Shown here: positions 44,841 to 59,305 of the stretch, one piece after another
How the letters are laid out: every line of letters starts with the position of its first letter
Numbering within the stretch: the first letter of the stretch is position 1
Notes under the pieces: generated by a model
Databases searched by the model: none
What the model saw: the letters and a program-made list of their open reading frames with translations, nothing else
Told to the model about the DNA's origin: nothing
NCBI RefSeq assembly: GCF_046630445.1
Contig: NC_092338.1
Location: 344,291,501 to 344,355,500 of the forward strand
Reading direction: 5' to 3'
DNA from: Rutidosis leptorrhynchoides
Lineage: Eukaryota > Streptophyta > Magnoliopsida > Asterales > Asteraceae
Length of the DNA: 64,000 nucleotides
Translations under genes and position numbers: made by a program

Positions 44841-46571
44841 ATCATCATCATTATTAACATATTAGGATTATTGTCATTAAAAATTATCATTTTTGAAAGA
44901 ATTATTTTTATAACATATTATTATTATTATTCTTATTATGATAATTATTATATATAGTAAATATTATTATTAAAATAAATTATATTTTTACTAATATTAA
45001 AGTATCGATACTATCAATTATCATTAAAATTTATCATTTTTATTAAACTATCATTCTATTAAAAATTACTATTATTATTGAAAATTATCGTTTTTATTAG
45101 AATATGTTATCATTAAAAAGTATAGAATTTAAAACTATCGTTTTATTTAAAATTATCGTTACTATCAATTTTATTACTATTATTAATATCATCATTATTA
45201 TTACCATTATTATTTATATTAAAATACTTTTAATAACATTATCGTTATTATTATTATCATTATTATTATTACAAAATAATACAACTTTTGCTCATTATTA
45301 TTATTATCAATATTATCAAATAAATATGTGATAAAAAGATATTTTTACCACACGTAACATAATTACATTAATAATACATACTACTATATTTTTATGATAT
45401 TAAGTGAACTTTATTACTTGAGATATATAAAAGTATATTTTTATCATATATAAATTTTAATATAAATTTTATTTATTAATAAATGACTTGTATTATTTAC
45501 TCTAATAAAATCTGATAAATATATTTAAATACATAAAATGACTATATTTAAGTTATATAATAAACATGTATAGATTTTGTAAATCATTTTGGGTCAAATT
45601 GACTTTTGTTAACTTTTGCATATCGATCTCGAGCATTAGGATTGTGATACACTGTGACTTGACCTAAATTGTTTATATATATACTTAATATAGGTTCGTG
45701 AATCCGAGGCCAACTCTGCACTTGTTCAGTGCCGTCATTTGCATTAATGCTACGAAATACAGTATTGTGAGTTTCATTTGCTCCCTTTTTAAATGCTTTT
45801 GCAATATATATTTTGGGACTGAGAATACATGCGCTGATTTTATAACTGTTTTATGAAATTGACACAAGTACTGAAACTACATTCTATGGTTGAATTATTA
45901 TACCGGATATCACCCTTTTTAGCTTGGTAGCCTAAGAATTTGGGAACAGACCCCCAAATTGACGCGAATCCTGAAGATAGATCTATGTACTTTGACACGT
46001 CCCATCCAGGTTATGGATGCTTTAGTACTTCGATTTTATATACAGATGAGTGTACCTGTATATTTGGGGATATTCTAGATGCATTTGTTAATGTCGGTTA
46101 CCAGATGTTCACCATATGAATGATTTTTGCAGATGAGTGTTCCTGCAGTTAACTATAAAAATAAAAATCTTGTGGTCTATTAAAATGATGGAAATGATTG
46201 ATTACGATAAACTAATGAACTCACCAACCTTTTGGTTGACACTTTTAAGCATATTTATTCTCAGGTATTAAAGAAATCTTCCGCTGTGTATTTGCTCATT
46301 TTAAAGATATTACTTGGAGTCATTCATGGCATATTTCAAAAGACGTTGCATTCGAGTCGTTGAGTTCATCAAGATTAATATTAAGGCATTCATAGATTGG
46401 ATATATTATGAGATGGTATGCATGCTTGTCAACTTTCGTTGAAATAAAAATTTGTCTGTTGAAAACGAATGCAATGTTTGTAAAATGTATCATATAGAGG
46501 TCAAATACCTTGCAAGGTAACCAATTATTATGTAACGTTTATAATCGATATGAACGGGGCATTAAATAAGA

Positions 46572-49487
46572 TTTGATTCTTCGATAATTTAGGAAATTAG
46601 GATCCTCTTTGATTAAATACGATAATCTATTTTGATTGCTCTGTAGGATATTTCACTATAAATCTACTCCCTCCGTTTCCTTATTTCCACAGTTCACACC
46701 TTCTATTCTTTCTTCCTCAATTCATACTTTAAATCATTCGTCAATATGCTCCATCCAGTTATGCTTCTTGATATACTCCTAACTTTCATATCTATTATTC
46801 TTCTTTTTCATCTACCGCCGGGAGAATCTATTTATCTCTACTATACTCTTGGTTTTATAGTGTTTTTAGTTCTCCCGTGTCTTTATATTGTTATATGTAT
46901 CGATATACACGGTTTATAATTTCGGGGTTGTTGTTGGATTTTATATCTTCCCTTATATTTCGATGTCTCTGCTTCTGTCTTCTATAATCATTGTCATCCA
47001 CAGTTTATGCTCTCTTCTATTCGCTGAGATTTATACTCCCATTTCTATTTCGGAGCTTCATTCTTTTGCTTTCTCTTCGCAAGTAATGGTCCAGAATTCG
47101 TAGATATGGAGTTTCAAATTATCATAATATACAAAGTAGAAGGGAAAGGTAGTAGCACGATTTGATTTGTCAAATTACCAGAATATCCGGAAAAGACGGA
47201 ATCATCAAGAAGATATTTTCTTGATATTTTTAGAGGTTACATAGAATACCCGAGTCGTGTAACATGGCACATGATGACGGTATGGTATGAGAATCGTCAT
47301 GTCCCATTAGAAACTCAGCATGACTTACTGTAATATAATCACGTTGATCAAGTGTCATTATATTATACTAACTCATGCTTCAATTCCCAACACTACTTCA
47401 AAAACATTCATAATTTAAACTCGAAGGTTTACAGAATATAGAAACTAAACAGTTTTCTTTACGATGTAGTACAGATAATACGAGGAGATAAATGATTTCA
47501 GATAAGAATAGTTATGAAAATATCTTCAGAAGTATCGAGGATATTTATAATGAAAGATACGATGATATCTTAAAATTTCTAATATCGAAGGATGATGGAG
47601 AAGATTTGTCCATAAGAGTTTAGAGTCAGGAGCAAGGTATTCATTAATGACTTCAGTAGATACTGAATCATTTGGATTCTTTGAAGGCATGTTTATTCTT
47701 TGTGATTTGTCCACAACCTCCTTCATGATCTGCTCAATCCGTTTTCCAGTTCCAAACCTTCTTTTTTTCTGAGCTTTACCAACACGCTATTCTTTATTAT
47801 CAAACTTTTGGCTGTTAATGATGTCTACAGTCCTTGCTGCTTCATTCAGTTCTTTTTTTCAAAATTCAGGGTATTGATTTGTAGATTAGATGCTTTTCAG
47901 AATTTCAGAATTGAAGGTCAAAATTTCTAGGAGTTACACGTTATATGTATACATATAATTGTTGAAATGAAAATGCTGCGAGATTCGAAATAATGATTGA
48001 TGATTTTCGATAGTTGGTATGGCAATTATTGTTACAAGATGCGGATGAGCACATGATAGGGTTTCGATAAAGGTAATGATTTTTTGAAAAGTCAAAGATC
48101 AACAAGGTTGTTGGTAAATTTACTGCTAATATGGTGGAATATAAACGGTTCCCCGGTAGCAATGACGAAGGGGCAATCGTATATATTAAAGTTATAATAA
48201 GACTATCCCGACTGAAAAGTTGAAGTTGACTTGCTGAAGCTGTGACAAAATTGGCTACTTTGGAAAGGAATTGCAAAGTTATTTTCGGTAATAACAACGC
48301 TAATGGCTCACGAATTTGTGTTAAACTTCTACTTAGGTTCCGGGAGTTTTCCAGATGCATGACTGTTGATAACATGTGGTTGGATCATCATCTCGATTGA
48401 GGTATTTTCAAGAATCATGAAAGGTTTGAACACAGATTGTAATCATCAAGATACAAACGAGGTTTAAGATGAAATCAAGTGGCAAACTTGCAGAAATGTT
48501 TAGTTTCATATGTTATAATCAATATTTTAATTTATTTTAATTGTCCAATATTAGTAGTCCACAGTTAGTAGTTCAATAATTCATATATATTTTAATATAT
48601 AATATTCGAATTAATTAATACGTATCGTGACCCATTGTATACATGTCTCAGACTCAATCACAACTCAAAGTATATATATTATTTTAGAATCAACCTCGAC
48701 CCTTTATATGCTAACTCGAGCATTACCGCAATATAGAGTGACTCACGGTTATTCCAAATAATATATATAAATGACGTCGATATGATATGTCAAAACATTG
48801 TATATGTGTCCCGATTTATCCGATGATATTTAAAGTGCGTAAAATAAATAACAGAAATTAAACGACGATAAATAAAATTGCGAGAATTTAAATTGCGATA
48901 AATAAATTGCGATAAATAATTTCTGATAAATAAAATGTAATAAGGAATTAACAGTTAGCTAGGATTTTGTTAGCGTGGATTCTTAACAAAATTTTTCATA
49001 GTTAATTTGTTTGTTTCTAACAAATTTTATTTTTGTCCAATGTTTTCTTCATTATGCCACCTGTTGGATTCTGATAAGTCAAATTCCGAATATGAAATTA
49101 AATGAAAATGGTTATTCTGTGGTGAACGGATTCGTATATCTGTGGATATAAGTGGGATAGTAAATGACTGTTGAATCAGAATTGAAGAGTGTACAGTGTA
49201 ACATGTTAATGTGAGATCTAAATATTTCTAGGGTATTAACTACCCGTTAAAATATTCTCATCATTATTAGTTTGTACAAATGAACTTTTAATTACAGTCC
49301 TTATAAAAATATATATATACATATATATTTTCTTTATATGTAATCATGGATTTAATGAGTCAATAGGATATTGACCTCATTTGATTTTTCGTTAGAACTA
49401 GAATATATAATCTCTAAAACATTAGAGATTACATAATCGCCATGTGGAACGAAGATAAATGATGTAGATCATCATGTAGAACGATGA
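46572..49487 (-). other. LARD internal region, central noncoding part
   Basis: About 2.9 kb of the LARD interior without pol domains. The longest frame is a 144-codon minus-strand ORF (47941-48375) with a Cys/His/Asn-rich stretch (SCNNNCHTNYRKSS) but no domain I recognise; coding status is unclear. The absence of any RT, RNase H or integrase trace here and in 42067-42318 is why the element is called non-autonomous. Confidence 0.55.
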
Positions 49488-50021
49488 TTATGCTCGAGGT
49501 ACAGATTGTGATGTTGAGGCGTGTGTTGTTGTGGTTTGTGTTGTTGCTGGTGGTACTGTTGATGCCGGTGATGCTGCTGGTGCTTGTAAGTTGTGCATCG
49601 TACTCTCCAAAGCTACGACTCGAGCACGAATTTCATTGACTTTTTCCATTACCCCGGGATGGTTGACGGTTGGAACGAGCGGACGAATAAGGTTTAGAAT
49701 TTGAGATAGTATATATTCGTGACGAGATATCCTGGAAATAAGGGTGAAAATGGTGTTTCGAACTGGTTCGCCAGTAAGTGCTTCAGGTTCTTCGCCAAGA
49801 GGAAAATTTGGTGGGTGGAAGGGATCTCCTTCTTCTTGTCTCCAATGATTTAGTAGACTACGAACTCATCCCCAATTCATCCAGAATAGATGATAACTAA
49901 TTAGTTGGTTCATCCCGGTTACGCTGTCTTTGGAGCTTGAGGAACTCGAGGAATCAAGTGAGAAATCCATATCAAAATAGCTGTTAGTATTCGAGGAACT
50001 CGAACTGGTTGCAGGATCCAT
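49488..50021 (-). pseudogene. Gag-like short ORF of LARD element, one stop
   Basis: From ATG 50021 (MDPATSSSSSNTNSYFDMDF) the frame runs 177 codons to TAA at 49488-49490, with a single in-frame TGA at 49866-49868. After the Ser-rich N-terminus there is a central part with GEEPEALTGEPVRN, then a heptad-like segment (VMEKVNEIRARVVALESTM) likely to be a coiled coil, and a Thr/Pro/Ala-rich tail. It lies about 0.4 kb inside the primer site, the usual place of gag. No CCHC knuckle or protease. It may be a degenerate remnant of a small first ORF; the similar small ORF at 56754-57182 in the nested gypsy element also ends in a coiled-coil-like segment. Confidence 0.55.
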
Positions 50022-50410
50022 CTTGTATGGTTGAATAAAGGATTTTCGATATGAAATGATTTTCGGATATAGGATGATATTCTAATTACATAGAATACCT
50101 ATATAATACAGAAGATCGCGTAGATTATGGAGGAACTTTTGGAAGCTGTCAGGCAGAGTTTACTGTAACAGATATGATAAGATATGAATTTATCTATACA
50201 CTATCTATGCCATAAATGCATTAAGACGTGTCTAGACTTAGGAATGATAAGCAGGTAATTTTCCTAAGGATGATAAGCAGGTAGTTTTCGACAAGAATTG
50301 ATAAGCAAAACTTTTTGACATGCAGACACGGTCGAAGTCCAGACTCAATAATGTATCTTAATAACTATCAGTTAAACACACTAATGCAAGACCTGGTTCG
50401 CTAATACCAC
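50022..50410 (-). other. LARD leader
   Basis: Noncoding leader between primer site and the gag-like ORF. GATAAGCAGGTA-type repeats are visible around 50248-50285 (two near copies). Nothing else seen. Confidence 0.5.
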
Positions 50411-50423
50411 CACTCTGATACCA
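50411..50423 (-). other. LARD primer binding site (initiator-Met)
   Basis: TGGTATCAGAGTG on the minus strand, two bases from the LTR end at 50426, matches the plant initiator-Met primer type. It fixes 50426 as the LTR boundary and the minus orientation. Confidence 0.85.
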
Positions 50424-50425
50424 CA

Positions 50426-53307
<2,882 letters not shown>

Positions 53308-54649
53308 TTTCACGACCCTACTTTTTTCGTTATCTTTTACCGTTATTTATTTAACGACCGTTAACTATTGTTCATGCCACGTCATTTCTATGACCTATAT
53401 TATTATTTTTGTAATAATATATATATTAATTATTAAGTGTTATGTGAATATTTGTATTCATATTTTAAGATATATATTTCTACGTGTCGCGGATCTTTTC
53501 GATTTTCAAACCAACGGTCGAGCTTTTGGGATTTTTAAGTCCTAATTATTTTAAATATGATATTTTTATATCATATGGTTATATATAGTATTTATATATA
53601 TTTTTCGTCGCGTATTTGTTATCTCTTCGAATTTTCAATCGCGTAGTCGTGTTTTCGCGTTTCGGGTTTCGTTCGGGCATTCGGGCCACAAGGATTTAAT
53701 AATTTATCAAATTTGGCCCACATGTGGGGCCCACCCCATCCCATTCGGCCAAAACTAGGAGGGAGTATACTCCCTTGATTTTTCATTTTACAATTTCATT
53801 TCTCATTTCACTTTATTTCATCTAAACCTAATTCTAAATATTTGCTCTCTTCTTCCTCCCTTTCTTTTTTGGCCGACGCCACCAAGCACCACCATCATCA
53901 TCATCTTGCAACAATTTCTTGCTTGGATCATCATATAATCTACAACAACGCGTTCCTCTCGTTCTCCTCTACACGATTACATCTCTTGATTATTGATTAG
54001 GGTATAAACCATAACCCTAGATTTTTAATTTTTCATTATTTTTCTGTATTTTGATATTATATTGATAGTATGATACTTACATGTTATTGTATTGATGATT
54101 GTATGCGTAGAAATGCTCGATTATACATGTTTTTGGTTTGATTAATTTGGTACAGCAGCATTTTTATTCATTTCTGGTAATGTAACTGATATAAAAGTTA
54201 AATTAAAGTGTTTAGATGAGTTTCTCTCATCAAGACATTAATTTTAGACTCCGAATTCATGTCATTTCGATTCCCGGAACTCTAGATATGATTAAAATGG
54301 TATTTTGTTGGAATTAAATTGTGAAAACGAATTGAACCAGGTTTGGTCCGAATTTGTGACCACTTTTAGAGTCTTTAGGGTGTATTAGTGTGTTAGGATT
54401 GGTGATGGGATGAACTTTCGTGTTCGGGTCATCTAAATCCGAGCCACGGATCACCCGTTATGATTAAAACGTGTTTTTGAACGGATTAAAGTTCCAAGTG
54501 GGGTAATGGCTGATCATCATGACTTGGTTACTATTCTTGGAGTTTTCTTGAGTATACCAAAGTGTTGGGTGGTTTGATTAGGCGGATATATATATATATA
54601 AGGCTCGCCAAAAACCGACACCCGGGGCTCAAGATATGACCCGATGAAC

Positions 54650-55230
54650 TTTTAATTAAAACTTATGGTTAATTATTAAAACTTATGAGATAAATAATGA
54701 GTTTCATTATTATTAAATTACTTATGATATAAAAAGTAATTATTATAATTTACGACTTATGATATATATTTATTATATCATTATTTAATTACATATGATT
54801 TAATTAACATTTAATTAAACTTATGATTAATAATACTTTTATTATTAATTAAAAATACTTATGATAAGTATTAAACTTATATTATGAGATTATTATTATA
54901 AGACTTATAATAAGGATTAATTAATTATTTAATTATTATAAGACTTAGTTATTATTTAATTATAATTTAATTATCAAGTACTTATGATTTAATAATTATA
55001 ATTATAAACTTATGATATGATTAATAATTCATTATTAATTAATAATACTTATGATATGATTTAAAATTTATTATTAATTAATAATATTTATATTATGACT
55101 AATATTTAATTAATTAATTAAATACTTATGTTATATTAATTATATCACTTAAACTTATGTTAACTTTAATAATTCAATTTAATTTAATTAAACTTATGTT
55201 ATGACATAATTATACACATTTAACTTTAAT
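54650..55230. repeat. Dispersed ACTTATGATAT-like repeats
   Basis: About 600 bp of A/T-rich sequence in which ACTTATGATA or close variants recur many times among ATTAATTA-type filler. The same tract is seen in the 3' LTR from about 63460 to the window end. Confidence 0.75.
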
Positions 55231-55279
55231 TAACATTATAACTTATATTATTATTACAACTTACACTTTTAAAATTAAT

Positions 55280-55358
55280 GTTGACTATGTTTGACCAAGG
55301 TTGACTTTTGAGTTAACTTTCGGTTGACTTTGACTTTTAGTTGACTTTTGTTGACTTT
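55280..55358 (+). promoter_or_regulatory. Cluster of W-box cores (TTGACT/TTGACC)
   Basis: Seven TTGACY cores in about 80 bp, all on the plus strand. TTGACY is the known binding core of WRKY factors. Position in the gypsy LTR and the density suggest stress-responsive control; this is an inference. Confidence 0.5.
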
Positions 55359-55365
55359 CTAATTA

Positions 55366-55540
55366 AGGAAACTTTCCTAACTTAATAACTTTCTAAAAAT
55401 AGCAACTTTCTAAATTTGAAAACTTTTCAAAAATAGAAACTTTCCTAAAATAGAAACTTTCCTAAAATAGAAACTTTTCAAAAATAGAAACTTTCCAAAA
55501 ATGGAAACCTGCTAAAAATAGAAACTTTCTAAAAATAGAA
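55366..55540 (+). repeat. Tandem array with AAATAGAAACTTTC core
   Basis: About ten diverged units of 15-18 bp with the core AAAATAGAAACTTTC, directly after the W-box cluster in the gypsy 5' LTR. Confidence 0.8.
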
Positions 55541-56560
55541 AGTGTGTGTCCGTACGCTGTTTCGATCAAACTGATGCATGTTGAGTGTTGTTCAATGCCT
55601 ACTTGCAACATGTACAATAGCTACCATACTAAGACTCGACCTAAGTTAGTTATTTATATCGACCTATTTTATTTATAGGTCGGCGTTGTGATCATTCCTG
55701 ATCACTTTACTTCATTTGTTGTTCGCTTATTGTGTGGTTACTTCGTTTACTATTAAGGTGAGTTATAGTCCCATTTTTATATACTTTTCAAAGTATATTT
55801 TTGGGATGTGATTACATGCAATTTACTTTACGTTTAGACACAAGTGACAATTAAATTTAAATTATTCGTTATGAGTTGAACAAAAATATTTCCTAGTCTG
55901 GTAACTGTAATCATTGGTTTCTACTGGTGAACGCGAATCCTACAGATAGATCTATCGAGTTTGACAACCCCATTTCGAGCTAGTCGCGCTAGCAATTTAT
56001 AATCGGAATATTTAGTACTTCGTATTTTGTTGTAGATACACTGTTCGATGTATATTATTTATTGTGTTTGGCAAGGGTAAATAAAGGGTTAAGTGGTTAC
56101 CAGGTGGCTCATTGATAATGGAATAATGATTTATGTTTTCTAACATTTTTAAATCTTGTGGTCTAAAGTTTATTCAATTATTTAAACCTATAATTCACTC
56201 AACCTTTGTGTTGACAGTTTACTCGCATGTTTTCACAGGTACTTGAGTTTATGTGATGCTTCCGCTGTGTTAGAAGAGTCTGCATGCATTTGGGCAGATT
56301 TTATTAAACAATTATGAAACATTAAACTTGCATTCTCTTTTTGAATAATTAAACTTGTGGGTGTTTTGTTGACAATGTTTTATGTCAACTTTGGATATTT
56401 AATATGTTGGGTTTGTTAAACTACATATTTTGTTAAATTTCCTTTTTGGGAAACTTTTTGAATAAAAGAATGCAATGTTGTTTATTTAATTCATTTAAGT
56501 CCGATCAAGCTGTGGGACTAAGTGACAGAGCCGTTAAGTGTTTTGATGGGGCCATCACAG

Positions 56561-56578
56561 TAGCAGTCAGAGCTGTGG
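56561..56578 (+). other. Gypsy primer binding site, degenerate
   Basis: TAGCAGTCAGAGCTGTGG starts one base after the LTR end. It resembles the initiator-Met site TGGTATCAGAGC with a substitution and small indel. Confidence 0.55.
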
Positions 56579-56753
56579 TTATAGGAAACTAGGCGGTCTT
56601 ATTGTGGTCAACCCGTGGGTTTTAGGGTGCATTAGAGTCTAGTCTACAGCCCGACCCTTTTGCTATAGCATTATTATGCATTTCATTTCGTATGAGTTAT
56701 ATCATATGCATTTATTCTATGTTGTATATGGTTTGCGGTTTTACTGTTTGCAG
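56579..56753 (+). other. Gypsy leader ending in a possible 3' splice site
   Basis: Short leader; the last bases TTTTACTGTTTGCAG before ATG 56754 look like a plant 3' splice site. No gene. Confidence 0.4.
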
Positions 56754-57182
56754 ATGTCGACTTCGAGCAACAACTCCGTTCCTGCTCCTGCTCCTTCGGC
56801 TTCTGCTAGGCGCCGTGCTGATCAACCTTTGATCGATGATCTTGTTAACTACTACATGGCTACCATCACTCACATGACTAGAGCTTACAACGACAGGACG
56901 CGTATTAATGCCCTCAGTGACTGTATGCGTACCTTGCCGCATAACGAGGTGATGGACGAGATTAGAGCTAGTATGAATTCGTTTGTCAGTTTCAAACATA
57001 ATGTTGGGTTCGAGAACTGGAAGCGTAACCTTGAGGTGGACGCAAAGTTCGAGGCTCTTAAGAGCATAGTTTGTGGTTTGAAGACAGAGTTGGAAGAAGT
57101 GAAAGGAAAGTTGAGGAAGTATGAGACTCCTGCCGAGACTCATGCTGGCCCAGCTTATCACACCCGCTCTAAGCAAATGTGA
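56754..57182 (+). CDS. Small ORF upstream of gag in gypsy element
   Basis: A 142-residue ORF from ATG 56754 (the frame stays open upstream but that part reads like leader). The N-terminus is Ser/Pro/Ala-rich. The middle is helical with YYMATITHMTRAYNDRTRIN. Residues about 90-125 (FEALKSIVCGLKTELEEVKGKL) form a probable coiled coil, and it ends in YHTRSKQM. No known domain. It is separated from gag by 440 nt, and both ORFs are preceded by AG-type splice-like sites, so it may be an extra first ORF. No break seen, in contrast to the ruined pol. Confidence 0.6.
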   Translation: MSTSSNNSVPAPAPSASARRRADQPLIDDLVNYYMATITHMTRAYNDRTRINALSDCMRTLPHNEVMDEIRASMNSFVSFKHNVGFENWKRNLEVDAKFEALKSIVCGLKTELEEVKGKLRKYETPAETHAGPAYHTRSKQM

Positions 57183-57622
57183 TATGATGATTCATGATTG
57201 ATTACTTATTTCATAAGACTTAATGTCCTTTTATACATACATTTTTGGGTTATGTACGGCGTTTTGCCGAGGATTTTATTAAGGTTTTGTTATGGGATAT
57301 TTTCATTATGTATGGATGATTATTTCTTTATGACATCTATTATCATTATCATATTTTATTTCTTGATGTTGTGACTCTTGGCATGTTAGATTATGCGTAA
57401 TGTGGATCATGTATGTTAGGTGCTATGTATGTTGTATGATTTTATCATAAAATATGTATGCATGTGGTGGTTATTTCTATAACAATCATAACTATCATGT
57501 TATTACTCATAGTGTTTATTGACTATTATTTTAATGGTTAATCTTTTCGTGTTCGATCTATTCCTTTATAACACTGGTATTATTCTTAGTACTAATGGTT
57601 ATGTTATTCTGTTTTGAAGATC
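57183..57622 (+). other. Spacer between first ORF and gag
   Basis: T-rich, without open frames of note. It ends CTGTTTTGAAG just before ATCATG at 57620, compatible with an intron 3' end. No gene seen. Confidence 0.45.
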
Positions 57623-59305
57623 ATGCCTCCCTGCGAGTCCAACGAAGCCCTTATGCAACGTCTTATCTCCGAAGGGATAGCTGCTGCTATGGCAGCTAAT
57701 GCTAATGCTAATGTGAATAACAACAATCAGGTGGGATGCTCCCACAAAATGTTCATGACAAGTCGTCCACAAGAATTCAGTGGTACTGAAGGACCCATTG
57801 GACTTACTCGTTGGTTCGAGAATATTGAGTCTATTTTCAGGGTTAGCCGAGTCCGAGAGGCGGACAAGGTTAGTTTTTATAGCTGCACTCTTAAGGATAG
57901 TGCATTGACTTGGTGGAACAACTTGGTTAGTAGTTTGGGTAATGATGTGGCGTATGGTTTAACTTGGAACAACTTTAAAGAGAGAATGATCACCCATTAT
58001 CGTCCTAGGGGTGAACTTAAGAAATTAGAAGCCGAGCTTAAGAACTTGAAAATGAAGGGCACCGAATTAGATGCCTATGAGCAAAGGTTCTTTGAGTTGA
58101 CTTTGTTGTGCCCTAATGTTTATGCTGATGAGAATCTTAAGATTGAAGCATATATTGATGGATTATCTGAGAAAATTGAGCATGGGGTTGAGTCTAGTGA
58201 GCCCCAGACTATTGAGACTGCTATGTCTATGGCTCATAAACTTAATGATAAGATTTTGAGAAGAAGTAAGGCTGCTGTGACCGATGCCGGTGAGGAAGTT
58301 GTTAAGAAGGCAGATAATGGGAAAAGGAAGTGGGATACTAACCGCAACCAGAACCAAGGTCAGCAGAAGAAACAAGATACTTCTGGTGCTAATAACCGAA
58401 ATCAGTGTGTGTGTCCTCGATGTTATAAGGCTCATGATGGTTACTGTACTGTTACTTGTAAGAGGTGTTCCAAGCAGGGACACATTGCTAAAGATTGTAC
58501 GGTGCTTATGCCGGGTTCTGCTACTCCTGCTGCAGGTGGTAGTAATAATGCTGGTAATAATGGTGGTAGTGGTAATGGTAATGGGAAGCCGAGAAATGGT
58601 GGTAATCAGAGGGTTTGTTATGAATGCGGTAAGCCGGGGCATTTCCGTGATGCCTGTCCTAACAAGAAGACTACTGAGAATGCACGTGGAAGAGCATTCA
58701 ACATTAATGCCAGGGATGCTGAGGAAGATCCTAAACTTGTTACGGGTACGTTCTCGGTCAACGATTTATCAGTTTATGTACTATTTGATTCAGGGGCTGA
58801 TTTGAGTTTTGTGTCGAGTAAATTAAGTCCAAAAATCAAAACACCGTTAACTCCTTTAGATAATACTTATGTTGTTGAGATAGCTAATGGTAAAGTGCTT
58901 ACTGCTAAGACTGTGTATCGTAAATGTAACATTAATTTGGCTGGTAGAGACTTTGAGATAGATTTGATACCGATTGAACTTGGTAGTTTTGATGTTGTTA
59001 TTGGAATGGATTGGTTGTCTGTGAATCGTGCTAAGATTGTGTGTTATGATAAAGATATTCGTATTACTAATGTGGTTGGAGAGCCGCTGATGGTTTTTGG
59101 GGATAAAAATTGCAGACAGTTAAATCTTATTAGCTGTTTGAAAGTTCATAAACATCTTCGCAAAGGCTGTCATGCTATTCTAGCCCATGTTGTTGATTCT
59201 GATAGAGAAGAGAAGAGAAGAGCGTTGGTGATGTTCATATTGTTAGAGATTTTCCCGAGGTATTTCCCGAAGATTTACCTGGCCTTCCACCACAACACGC
59301 GGTAG
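57623..59305 (+). pseudogene. Gypsy gag-protease, frame lost before RT
   Basis: ATG 57623. Gag domain at about residues 45-190 (TRWFENIESIFRVS, LTWWNNLV, YEQRFFELTLLCP). Two zinc knuckles follow, CKRCSKQGHIAKDC (about 289) and CYECGKPGHFRDAC (about 336), then an aspartic protease with VLFDSGADLSFV (about 390) and VVIGMDWL (about 458). Near 59205-59230, in a GAAGA-rich stretch, the frame shifts so that the pol linker continues in another frame and this frame runs on to a stop at 59305. Gag and protease appear unbroken. Spacing and motifs are those of plant chromoviruses. Confidence 0.88.

Larger units (their letters stand above)
53308..56559 (+). repeat. Gypsy 5' LTR (3252 bp)
   Basis: Starts TTTCACGACCCTAC, where the 3' LTR has TGTCACGACCCTAC, so the terminal G has changed. 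It ends GGGGCCATCACA. It includes a long stretch dominated by ACTTATGAT-like units (54650-55230), a TTGAC cluster (55280-55358) and a roughly 17-bp tandem array (55366-55540). Confidence 0.85.

Noticed and set aside
58163-58805. Two overlapping frames (159 and 173 codons) within gypsy gag
   Set aside because: They are out-of-frame shadows of the zinc-knuckle region; their composition reflects its codon bias.
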